Below, one piece after another: positions 1-5,439 of a stretch of 7,804 bases of DNA. Position 1 is the first letter of the stretch, and each line of letters starts with the position of its first letter. Both the position numbers and the translations under genes were made by a program. The DNA is from an uncultured Clostridia bacterium (GTDB lineage Bacteria > Bacillota_A > Clostridia > Oscillospirales > Oscillospiraceae). The DNA lies in NCBI GenBank assembly GCA_946408145.1, contig CAMJQX010000071.1, forward strand, positions 1-7,804, given 5' to 3'. The notes beneath the pieces were generated by a model. It saw only the letters and a program-made list of their open reading frames with translations, did no database searches and was not told where the DNA came from.

Positions 1-532
1 AGACCGCGCCGCAGTCCTCGGTGGCCCCGGCGGAGGAGGAGTGGAAGGCCGCGAAGACCGGCGCCCCCTCCCAGGTCAGGATCTGCCCCGCGGTCTCGGC
101 GGCCGCGCGGCGCAGCCTGTCCGCGCAGCGCTCGTAGTCCGCGCCCCACTGCTCCCGCAGCGTCTGCTCGTCCTGCCAGGCCTGGCAGCAGGAGTAGCGC
201 GTGCAGACGTCCGCGCCTCCGTGCTTGTGCCCTGCGGCGCAGTAGAGCGCGTAGGTCCGCGCCGCGACCGCCTGCGCCTTGAGCGCCTCGATCGGGAAAT
301 CCGCGGGCATCTCGGCCGCAAGCACCCCGCGGACGTAGTCCTCCAGCACCATGGTCTCGATCTCCCCGTCCGGCAGCAGCACCCGCAGTGTGTCCGGCGC
401 TTCATAGACAGCCGCTTCCGCCGCGGCGGGATACGGCGTCACGGCCGGTTCCCCGGGCGCGGACACGGGCAGCAGTGTCAGCAGCGCGCACAGCAGCAGG
501 CCGAGCCAGGCGCATACAATGGTTTTTTTCAT
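1..532 (-). CDS. spoIID: SpoIID, sporulation lytic transglycosylase (N-terminal 177 residues, runs off left edge)
   Basis: SpoIID is a membrane-anchored lytic transglycosylase that cleaves peptidoglycan during forespore engulfment, working with SpoIIP and SpoIIM. Seen here: an N-terminal signal anchor (about residues 4-25, basic MKK then a leucine-rich stretch), then the SpoIID/LytB core from about residue 48. The core contains VLEDYVRGVLAAEMP (62-76), in which E74 matches the catalytic glutamate (E88 in B. subtilis), then IEALKAQAVAARTYA (81-95), a zinc-site segment H104...C110...C115-C116, and FHSSSAGATED (163-173), the family's H-S-T/S-G-like segment. The ATG at 532-530 is chosen because GGAGGA lies 8 nt upstream and a signal anchor follows directly. 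About half of the usual ~340 residues is outside the window. Odd point: the position normally His before the last zinc Cys is Cys (C115). Family assignment is firm; the C-terminus is unseen. Confidence 0.93.
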   Translation of the reverse strand, partial: MKKTIVCAWLGLLLCALLTLLPVSAPGEPAVTPYPAAAEAAVYEAPDTLRVLLPDGEIETMVLEDYVRGVLAAEMPADFPIEALKAQAVAARTYALYCAAGHKHGGADVCTRYSCCQAWQDEQTLREQWGADYERCADRLRRAAAETAGQILTWEGAPVFAAFHSSSAGATEDCGAV

Positions 533-561
533 CCGTTTCTTCCTCCGAAAGGCGGCAAGTC

Positions 562-590
562 TTGACGCAGGGGGCAAATCAGGGTACAAT
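562..590 (+). promoter_or_regulatory. Sigma-A promoter of the four-gene operon
   Basis: TTGACG (562-567), a 17-nt spacer and TACAAT (585-590) differ from the sigma-70/sigma-A consensus by one base in each hexamer. Transcription would begin near 597, about 60 nt before the chosen ATG at 658. This excludes the in-frame ATG at 589, which lies inside the -10 box. A short dyad, GTACA (584-588) with TGTAC (595-599), spans the -10 and start site and could be an operator half-site pair, but 5-bp arms are weak evidence. Confidence 0.8.
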
Positions 591-599
591 GAAATGTAC

Positions 600-617
600 G
601 CAATCTGCATGGATTGC
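600..617 (+). repeat. Small inverted repeat in the operon leader
   Basis: GCAATC (600-605) and GATTGC (612-617) form a perfect 6-bp stem with a 6-nt loop. It lies just downstream of the predicted transcription start, so it would sit at the 5' end of the mRNA. It could stabilise the transcript, act as an operator, or be chance. There is no T-tract, so it is not a terminator. Confidence 0.4.
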
Positions 618-632
618 TGTTTGCCTGATCAA

Positions 633-661
633 TTCTTATGGAAACGGAATAAGGAATATGC
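633..661 (-). promoter_or_regulatory. Possible sigma-E-type promoter for spoIID
   Basis: On the minus strand GCATATT (661-655) matches the sigma-E -35 consensus KMATATT exactly. After a 14-nt spacer comes CATAAGAA (640-633), which shares only the CATA half of the -10 consensus CATACAnT. Spacing is right for sigma-E, and spoIID is a sigma-E gene in B. subtilis. The -10 is degenerate, so this is a tentative call. It would give a leader of about 95 nt. The -35 overlaps the start codon of the divergent membrane-protein gene. Confidence 0.35.
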
Positions 662-1785
662 AGAACGATTCTATGGATAAACGCGGCGACGTGCTCGAGC
701 CGCAGGACGAAGCGCCGGACGTTCAGAGCGAGGCGCCGGAAACACAGGCCGAAGCCGCGGAGGCGCCGGAAAAGCAGCAAAGCGTCGCGGAGATGCTCAA
801 CGAGGCGCTGGAGATGCGCCGCGGCGCCGCGGAGGCGCAGGACGATGTCCTGGAGAAGGAGAAGGCCGCGCTGGAGAAGCATCTTGCCGACTCCGCAGAG
901 AACAGGGAAGAGCAGGAAAAGCTGAAAAAAGAGCAGGAAGAAGAAAAGAAGCGGATCCGGAAGAAGCTGCTGCAGACGCTGGAGCTCAGCCTCTATGTGA
1001 TCGGCGCGGGCGCCTTTGGCGTCCTGCTGCGCTGGCTGCAGGTCATGATCGCCTTCAACGACCTCGGCCTTGTGGACAACAGCGCCTTCAACGTGCTTTT
1101 CCCCGCCTTTGTCATCGCCGCGGCCCTGGTGTTCCTGCGCTTTCTCAAGCGGGACGACCGGCGGCGGCTCAGCGTGCCGGAGGACTTTGTCGGCGCGCTG
1201 CGAAACGACTACCAGCTTTTCAGCATCGTCAACTGGCTGGCCGGCATGATCGTGCTGGCCGGCGCGATGGCGCTGCTCTCCAAGGCCGAAACGGATAAAT
1301 ACGCCCGCTTCCTGCGCGTGCTCTCGGCCATGGCCGCGGTCAGCGCGATCTCCGCGCCGCTGCTGCTGGAGCTTGCCCATCAGGCTGCGGAGCGGAAGAC
1401 CCTGCTCTGCGCCGTGTCTCTGCCGCCGATCTTTTTCTTTGCCGCATGGCTGGTCTATCTCTACCGCAGCAACTCCATCAACAGCGTGCTCTGGGCCTAT
1501 GTGCCGGAGATGGTCGCCGTTTCGGCCGCCATGTTCGCCTACGCCCGCATCGCCGGCTTCCCCTTCGGCACCGCCAGGCCGCGCCGCGCCCGCTTTGACT
1601 GTATGATCGGCGCCGCGCTCTGCCTGATGTGCCTGGCGGACAAGCGCTATCTGGGCATGCAGCTGATGCTCTTCGGCACGGCGCTGCAGCTGCTGCTCTA
1701 CAACTGGGCCATGGTCTTCAACCTGCGCGAGGCGGAGGCGGAGCCCGAAGCGCGGCCGGACGACGGCTTTGAGCATCTGAACTGA
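658..1785 (+). CDS. Polytopic membrane protein with acidic coiled-coil N-terminus, function unknown
   Basis: A 375-residue protein I do not recognise. Residues 1-45 are acidic and alanine/proline-rich, with repeated E-A-P-D/E units. Residues 46-105 are heptad-like and very rich in Glu and Lys (for example KEKAALEKHLADSAE), a likely coiled coil. From about 107 the protein becomes hydrophobic, with roughly eight membrane helices near 109-133, 144-164, 187-207, 219-240, 248-269, 277-300, 313-328 and 333-354. A short acidic tail (357-375) follows. An even helix number would put both charged ends on the same side, probably the cytoplasm (inference). The ATG at 658 is preferred: purine-rich GGAATAAGG lies just upstream, and the earlier in-frame ATG at 589 falls inside the -10 box. 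ATG 673 is an alternative start. First gene of the operon, 3 nt before the next. No enzymatic motif seen. Confidence 0.8.
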   Translation: MQNDSMDKRGDVLEPQDEAPDVQSEAPETQAEAAEAPEKQQSVAEMLNEALEMRRGAAEAQDDVLEKEKAALEKHLADSAENREEQEKLKKEQEEEKKRIRKKLLQTLELSLYVIGAGAFGVLLRWLQVMIAFNDLGLVDNSAFNVLFPAFVIAAALVFLRFLKRDDRRRLSVPEDFVGALRNDYQLFSIVNWLAGMIVLAGAMALLSKAETDKYARFLRVLSAMAAVSAISAPLLLELAHQAAERKTLLCAVSLPPIFFFAAWLVYLYRSNSINSVLWAYVPEMVAVSAAMFAYARIAGFPFGTARPRRARFDCMIGAALCLMCLADKRYLGMQLMLFGTALQLLLYNWAMVFNLREAEAEPEARPDDGFEHLN

Positions 1786-1788
1786 TCG

Positions 1789-2472
1789 ATGCTGCCCATC
1801 GAAGCACTGACCGGGCCGGAGAAGATCCTGGAGACCGTGCAGCGGCTCGGTTTCCTTCCCTTCTTCAAGAACGGGATCCCCGGCTTTTCCATCGCCGAGC
1901 ACACCCCGCCGCGGCTCTGGTTTTCCGACACCGAGGAGGGCCCCTGGGAGTGGAAGGGCCCGCTCGCGAGGACGGGGGAATGTGTGTACGGCAAATTCTT
2001 CCGCGGCCGCGCGGGCTTTATCAGCCGGGCCTTCTTCCCGGTCTTCGCCAACTACCGCCGCCGCGGCTACGACTTCGACGCCCTGTATGACGAAGGCTTC
2101 GCTCCACATGCCGACAAGCGGATCTATGACACGCTGGCGCAGAATGTCAGCCTTACGAGCCGCGAACTCAAGCGCCTGTCCGGCTTTGGGAAGGACGGCG
2201 AAAAGGGCTTCGACACGCGCATCACCCGCCTGCAGATGCAGTGCTATGTCGTGATCGGCGACTTCGACTACATGCGCGACAAATTCGGGAAGGAATACGG
2301 CTGGGGCGTGGCCCGCTACACAACGCCGGAGGCTCTCTTCGGCGCGGATTTCATGGAGCAGGCCTATCGCGAGGACCCGGCCGCCTCGAAGGCCAGGGTC
2401 GTCGAGCGCCTGCGGGCGATCTGCCCGGAGGCCGGTGAAAAGCAGATTTCAATGCTCCTCGGAGAGCCCTGA
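1789..2472 (+). CDS. Probable AlkZ-related winged-helix-type protein
   Basis: A 227-residue soluble protein, with no signal or membrane segment. It resembles, from memory, short clostridial proteins annotated as AlkZ-related. Shared features are an N-terminal GFLPFF (21-26), a W/P-rich segment GPWEWKGPLART (51-62), YGKFF...AGFIS (67-79), FPVFANYRRRGYDFDALYDEG (83-103), a helix-turn-helix-like stretch LTSRELKRLSGFGKDGEKGF (122-141) and LQMQCYVVIGDF (148-159). The SRELKRL helix and following glycine/charged loop fit a winged helix. AlkZ/YcaQ enzymes are DNA glycosylases, but I cannot identify their catalytic Gln motif here, so activity is not claimed. The start is ATG 1789, 3 nt after the preceding stop, with no good Shine-Dalgarno, which suggests translational coupling. 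The gene's reality is well supported by codon use and operon spacing; the family name is moderate confidence. Confidence 0.65.
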   Translation: MLPIEALTGPEKILETVQRLGFLPFFKNGIPGFSIAEHTPPRLWFSDTEEGPWEWKGPLARTGECVYGKFFRGRAGFISRAFFPVFANYRRRGYDFDALYDEGFAPHADKRIYDTLAQNVSLTSRELKRLSGFGKDGEKGFDTRITRLQMQCYVVIGDFDYMRDKFGKEYGWGVARYTTPEALFGADFMEQAYREDPAASKARVVERLRAICPEAGEKQISMLLGEP

Positions 2473-2497
2473 GGAGCGCCGGAAAAGGAGAAAACGC

Positions 2498-2701
2498 ATG
2501 AGCACCAAGGAAATATCCCGTCTGGTCGTCCTGATCGCCGTGCTGGTTTTCGGCTTCATGCTGATCGTGAAGCTGATCCAGGGCACGGCCGGCATCGTCG
2601 GGAGCCTGTTCAACCTGATCCTCGGCATCGTGGTGGCCGTCGTCCTGATCTGCATCGTGATCTGGATGTTCTGGTATGCCAACAAAAAGCGCAAAAAGTG
2701 A
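2498..2701 (+). CDS. Small two-helix membrane protein, 67 residues
   Basis: Begins MSTKEISRLV and ends in a basic tail ANKKRKK. Two hydrophobic helices are visible, about residues 9-27 and 38-60, separated by a short loop QGTAGIVGSL. The ATG at 2498 has a strong AAGGAG (2485-2490) 7 nt upstream; a longer in-frame start at 2435 would overlap the previous gene and lacks such a site. The basic C-terminus suggests that both ends are cytoplasmic (positive-inside rule, inference). It lies 25 nt after the AlkZ-like gene and 1 nt before the acetyltransferase gene. No recognised family; holin-like, toxin-like and membrane-subunit roles cannot be separated from sequence alone. Confidence 0.72.
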   Translation: MSTKEISRLVVLIAVLVFGFMLIVKLIQGTAGIVGSLFNLILGIVVAVVLICIVIWMFWYANKKRKK

Positions 2702-2702
2702 G

Positions 2703-3230
2703 ATGCCCGACCGTATCCTGATCCGCCCCTCCGAGGAGTGGCTGGAGGAAGTGCGCGCCTACCGGCAGGAGTTTCTGGACAATGGCGATTCCATGGACGG
2801 CGCGGGGCCCCTGCGCCGCTGCGAAGATCCGGCCGCCTGGCTTGCGGAGACCCGGCTTTATGAGCGCCCGGAGACCGTGCCGGAGGGCAAGGTGCAGGCC
2901 ACGCAGTTTCTCTGCGTCCGCCCGTCCGACGGGCGGCTGCTGGGCATGATCCAGGTGCGGCACAGGCTCAACGACTATCTGGCGCGTTACGCCGGGCACA
3001 TCGGCTACTCGGTTCGGCCCTCCGAGCGGAGAAAGGGCACCGCGGCCTGGATGCTGCGCGAGGCGCTGTCCTATTGCCGGGCGCTGGGCCTCGACTGCGT
3101 CATGGTCTCCTGTCTGTGCTCGAACGAGGCCAGCCGGCGGACGATCCTGGCCAACGGCGGCGTCTATGACAAGACCGTTTACGAGCCCGACGCGGGCGTG
3201 GAGCTTGAACTGTACCGGATCACGCTGTGA
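2703..3230 (+). CDS. GNAT family N-acetyltransferase
   Basis: A 175-residue GNAT enzyme, expected to transfer acetyl from acetyl-CoA to an amine on an unknown substrate in the cytoplasm. The beta4-alpha3 region GHIGYSVRPSERRKGTAAWM (98-117) carries the acetyl-CoA pyrophosphate loop R/Q-x-x-G-x-G/A, here as RRKGTA (109-114). MVSCLCSNEASRRTILANGG (134-153) is the usual motif B with the conserved N and S before the final helix. The length is normal for the family. The ATG at 2703 lies 1 nt after the stop of the 67-residue gene (TGA-G-ATG), so translation is probably coupled; the in-frame ATG at 2676 would overlap that gene by 26 nt and is less likely. Last gene of the operon, 6 nt before the terminator stem. 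The substrate cannot be inferred. Confidence 0.88.
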   Translation: MPDRILIRPSEEWLEEVRAYRQEFLDNGDSMDGAGPLRRCEDPAAWLAETRLYERPETVPEGKVQATQFLCVRPSDGRLLGMIQVRHRLNDYLARYAGHIGYSVRPSERRKGTAAWMLREALSYCRALGLDCVMVSCLCSNEASRRTILANGGVYDKTVYEPDAGVELELYRITL

Positions 3231-3236
3231 ATAACA

Positions 3237-3272
3237 GCGGACCCCGCCGCGCAGAAGCGCGGCGGGGTCCGC
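3237..3272 (+). terminator. Strong GC hairpin terminator between convergent genes
   Basis: GCGGACCCCGCCGCGC (3237-3252) and its exact reverse complement (3257-3272) form a 16-bp stem closed by an AGAA loop. TTTATGCTGT follows on the plus strand. The T-tract is short, and on the minus strand only TGTTAT follows, but the stem is very stable. It lies 6 nt after the GNAT stop and 16 nt past the end of the minus-strand phosphoesterase gene, so it probably serves both convergent transcripts. Confidence 0.8.
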
Positions 3273-3288
3273 TTTATGCTGTAAAGAG

Positions 3289-4038
3289 TCAGTCCTCCAG
3301 CGTGATGACGTTGATCATGCCGCTGAGGGCGGTGCAGGCGTCCAGCGCGATGACGCCCGGGGCACGGTAGGGGCTGAAATCCGCCCCCGGGCCGAACTCC
3401 GGCCCGGCCTTTTCCAGCACGGCGTGCCCGTAGGAGCAGTGCCAGTGTCCGCAGAGGATCGTCTTCCCCTCCTCCCGGCAGGTCTGCGCGGCCTCCATGC
3501 CGTGGATCCATCTCGCGTCCCGCCAGCGCTCCGCGTCCGCGTTTCTCCAGTCGGGGTCGTATTCGCAGCCCTCGCCCGTCTCGAAGCAGGGGATCCAGCC
3601 GTGCGTGAAAACGTAGTGCTCGGTCTCGAAGTAATCGACCGCGGCGGGGATGATGCGCTTATAGTACGGCGTCTGCCGGGCGGCGGCGGCGAAGTCCCGG
3701 TTCCGCCTGCGGGCTTCGGCCGCGCTGAAGCCGGTAAGCTGCAGAGCGGTCCCGTAGGTGCCGTTGCTCACATGGTGCCGGACCGGCAGGCCCCTGTCCA
3801 CGGTGACCAGATCCACGAAGAGATCCTCATGGTTGCCCCGGATCAGGATCAGCTCGTCCTTTTCCAGCAGCTCGAGCAGAAAGCGCTGCATCTCTTCCGC
3901 CTCGCCGCCGCGGTCGAAGCAGTCCCCCAGCAGGATCAGCCTGTGAGGCTCCGGGTCACTGAAGCAGCCCTCGCGCTCCAGCGTGTCGTGAAGAATGGTG
4001 TAAAAGCCGTGCACATCGGCTGCGACATAGTATTTCAT
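3289..4038 (-). CDS. Calcineurin-like metallophosphoesterase (PPP-type, ApaH/PrpE-like)
   Basis: A 249-residue soluble metal-dependent phosphoesterase. The full motif set is present in order: D8-x-H10 (AADVHG), GDCFDRG (38-44, metal-bridging D39, with D42 and R43), GNHE (68-71), the metal His in FTHGW (H146) and GHWH (197-200). This pattern is shared by bacterial protein Ser/Thr phosphatases and diadenosine tetraphosphatases such as PrpE and ApaH. The substrate cannot be told from motifs. Residues 106-135 and 150-190 are family-variable insertions. The ATG at 4038 has AAGGAG (4055-4050) 11 nt upstream. The gene is single, convergent with the upstream operon and divergent from pheST. Its promoter sits inside a perfect inverted repeat, suggesting repression control. 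Nothing ties it functionally to either neighbour. Confidence 0.88.
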   Translation of the reverse strand: MKYYVAADVHGFYTILHDTLEREGCFSDPEPHRLILLGDCFDRGGEAEEMQRFLLELLEKDELILIRGNHEDLFVDLVTVDRGLPVRHHVSNGTYGTALQLTGFSAAEARRRNRDFAAAARQTPYYKRIIPAAVDYFETEHYVFTHGWIPCFETGEGCEYDPDWRNADAERWRDARWIHGMEAAQTCREEGKTILCGHWHCSYGHAVLEKAGPEFGPGADFSPYRAPGVIALDACTALSGMINVITLED

Positions 4039-4063
4039 CGTTTTCGACGCTCCTTTTCTTCCC

Positions 4064-4112
4064 GCCGATCCACTCTGTTCTCTCTCCGCGCCGTATGCCG
4101 GCGGGGATCGGC
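4064..4112 (-). repeat. Inverted repeat in the phosphoesterase mRNA leader
   Basis: GCCGATCC (4064-4071) and GGATCGGC (4105-4112) are perfect 8-bp arms 33 nt apart, with a nested CCGC (4086-4089) and GCGG (4101-4104) directly inside the right arm. The element lies wholly in the predicted 5' leader of the phosphoesterase mRNA, ending 9 nt before its ribosome binding site. It may fold as a bulged hairpin. No known riboswitch was recognised. Confidence 0.4.
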
Positions 4113-4117
4113 AGCAC

Positions 4118-4149
4118 GTCGGGAAATACAGTATATCACATTTCCCGAC
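4118..4149. promoter_or_regulatory. Perfect 10-bp inverted repeat around the phosphoesterase -10 box, candidate operator
   Basis: GTCGGGAAAT (4118-4127) and ATTTCCCGAC (4140-4149) are exact reverse complements separated by 12 nt. The half-sites start 22 bp apart, about two helical turns, as expected for a dimeric repressor. The spacer contains the minus-strand -10 box, so binding would block RNA polymerase. It does not match the LexA, CIRCE, CtsR, GlnR or NrdR sites I know. A weak rightward terminator is an alternative, since CTTTT follows, but the long loop and short T-run argue against it. Confidence 0.6.
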
Positions 4150-4158
4150 CTTTTGCGA
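4130..4158 (-). promoter_or_regulatory. Extended -10 promoter for the metallophosphoesterase gene
   Basis: The minus strand reads TGATATACT (4138-4130): TATACT preceded by the TGn extension. A weak -35, TCGCAA (4158-4153), lies 17 nt upstream and matches three of six consensus bases. An extended -10 compensates for a poor -35. Transcription would start near 4123, giving a leader of about 85 nt. Confidence 0.6.
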
Positions 4159-4219
4159 GCGCTGTTCTCACAGGACCGCCGAAGGCCGGGAAGGCAGCCG
4201 GATTTGGGCCCCGTGAATG

Positions 4220-4248
4220 TTGACATCCATGCCCTTACATGATAATAT
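4220..4248 (+). promoter_or_regulatory. Sigma-A promoter of pheST
   Basis: TTGACA (4220-4225) is a perfect -35; after 17 nt comes TAATAT (4243-4248), four of six to TATAAT. The overlapping GATAAT (4241-4246) is an alternative -10. Transcription would begin near 4253-4256, leaving a leader of about 85 nt before the pheS ATG. The region is locally AT-rich in an otherwise GC-rich window. Of the rest of this 300-nt intergenic space, I see nothing definite in 4159-4219. Confidence 0.85.
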
Positions 4249-4255
4249 TTTAATG

Positions 4256-4338
4256 TTTGTTTCCCGCTCTCCGCGCGCATTTGCCGCCGCGGGGAAATCC
4301 TGTGTTTTTTGAATCTTCTATTGTCGGAGGTTGTCAAT
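4256..4338 (+). other. Short pheS leader with hairpin potential and T-run; no T-box
   Basis: The leader can fold TTTCCC (4260-4265) with GGGAAA (4292-4297), or alternatively CCGCG (4271-4275) with CGCGG (4288-4292). Six T residues follow at 4305-4310, but 7-12 nt beyond the stems, too far for a canonical terminator. The T-box core AGGGTGGNACCGCG is absent. CTCCG (4269-4273) can pair with CGGAG (4325-4329) of the pheS ribosome binding site. Attenuation or ribosome-site masking is possible but unproven. Confidence 0.35.
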
Positions 4339-5391
4339 ATGAATGAAGAAATCCGTAATCTCCAGGCCGGCTTTCTCGACAAGCTGAAGGGGATCCAGAG
4401 CCAGCGCGAGCTGGAGGAGCTGCGCGTCGCCTTTCTCGGCAAGAAGGGTCTGGTGACGGCGCTGCTGAAAAACCTCGGCGGGCTGTCCGAAGAGGCGAAG
4501 CGCTCCTTCGGCCGCGAGGTCAACGATCTCAAGCGTGAGATCTCCGAGCAGCTGGCCATGCGCATGGAGAGCCTCCGGCAGGAGGAGCTGCAGCGCGAGC
4601 TCAACGCCGTCCCCGCGTTTGACGTTTCGATGCCGCCGGTGTTCCGCCGCGGCTCCTATCACCCGATCACGCTGGTGCAGCGCCAGTGCGAGAACGTGTT
4701 CCGCTCGATGGGCTTCACGCTGGAGGACTACAGCGAGGTGGTCACGGACTACGAGTGCTTCGAATCCCTGAACATCCCGAAGTTCCACCCCGCGCGCGAC
4801 ATGCAGGACACCTACTATCTCGATAACGGCCAGCTCCTCAAGACGCAGACCTCCGCCGCGCAGAACGCGATCTACCGCAAGTACGGCCCGCGGCTCATCG
4901 AAAAGGGCGAGCCGATCAAGGCCGTATTCCCCGGCCGCTGCTTCCGCAACGAGAGCACCGACGCCTGCCACGAGAACACCTTCTTCCAGATGGAGGGCGT
5001 GATGGTCGGCAAGGATATCTCCATCTCCAACCTGATCTTCTTCATGAAGACCATGCTCAGCGAGGTCTTCCAGCGCGACATCAAGGTGCGTCTGCGCCCC
5101 GGCTTCTTCCCCTTCGTCGAACCCGGCTTCGAGCTGGACATCAACTGCCTCATCTGCGGCGGTTCCGGCTGCGCCTCCTGCAAGCATTCCGGCTGGCTGG
5201 AGCTCTGCCCCTGCGGCATGATCCACCCGAACGTGCTGCGTGAGGGCGGCATCGACCCGGACGTGTACACCGGCTTCGCCTTCGGCCTCGGCCTGACCCG
5301 CCTGGCCATGATGAAGTACGGCATCGCCGACCTGCGCGATCTCAACAGCGGCCTGCTCAACCGCCTCGACCAGTTCACCGGGGAGTGGTGA
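4339..5391 (+). CDS. pheS: Phenylalanyl-tRNA synthetase alpha subunit
   Basis: The catalytic subunit of the alpha2-beta2 class II synthetase (EC 6.1.1.20), which makes Phe-AMP and Phe-tRNA in the cytoplasm. At 350 residues it is near the usual 330-345. Residues 1-90 are the N-terminal tRNA-binding coiled coil. Class II motif 1 begins near RRGSYHP (103-109). Motif 2 is PGRCFRNESTDACHENTFFQ (198-217) with R203, E205 and H211, then MEG. Motif 3 is GFAFGLGLTRLAMM (312-325). Phe-pocket residues F257 and F259 lie in FFPFVEPG. Odd features: TQTS (169-172) replaces the typical THTS, and an insert carries C270-x2-C273-x4-C278-x2-C281 plus C290 and C292, a likely zinc knuckle. The ATG at 4339 has GGAGG 8 nt upstream; a TTG at 4309 is less likely. 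pheT follows after 48 nt. Confidence 0.96.
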   Translation: MNEEIRNLQAGFLDKLKGIQSQRELEELRVAFLGKKGLVTALLKNLGGLSEEAKRSFGREVNDLKREISEQLAMRMESLRQEELQRELNAVPAFDVSMPPVFRRGSYHPITLVQRQCENVFRSMGFTLEDYSEVVTDYECFESLNIPKFHPARDMQDTYYLDNGQLLKTQTSAAQNAIYRKYGPRLIEKGEPIKAVFPGRCFRNESTDACHENTFFQMEGVMVGKDISISNLIFFMKTMLSEVFQRDIKVRLRPGFFPFVEPGFELDINCLICGGSGCASCKHSGWLELCPCGMIHPNVLREGGIDPDVYTGFAFGLGLTRLAMMKYGIADLRDLNSGLLNRLDQFTGEW

Positions 5392-5439
5392 TCATCCGCG
5401 CAGCTGAATGAAGACTGAATTATCTGGAGGCCGAAAGCT

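Noticed and set aside
638..652. Four-codon mini-ORF (ATG GAA ACG GAA TAA) before the membrane-protein gene
   Set aside because: Too short, with no ribosome binding site and no regulatory pattern.
589..657. Upstream in-frame ATG (589) as start of the membrane protein
   Set aside because: It falls within the predicted -10 box, and its extra 23 residues look non-coding in composition.
529..2109. 526-codon minus-strand frame opposite the membrane-protein gene
   Set aside because: Its Q/R/H/E-rich low-complexity protein mirrors the plus-strand codons. It spans two well-supported plus-strand genes and the intergenic promoter.
4155..4185. CAGGACCGCC, loosely like the T-box ACCGC core
   Set aside because: It lacks the full AGGGTGGNACCGCG, lies upstream of the pheS promoter, and has no following terminator.
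3424..4242. 272-codon plus-strand frame opposite the phosphoesterase
   Set aside because: The minus-strand protein carries all metallophosphoesterase motifs, and the plus-strand frame has no domain or ribosome site.
4318..5226. 302-codon minus-strand frame opposite pheS
   Set aside because: Mirror of pheS codons, with repetitive L/A/E/H/V composition.
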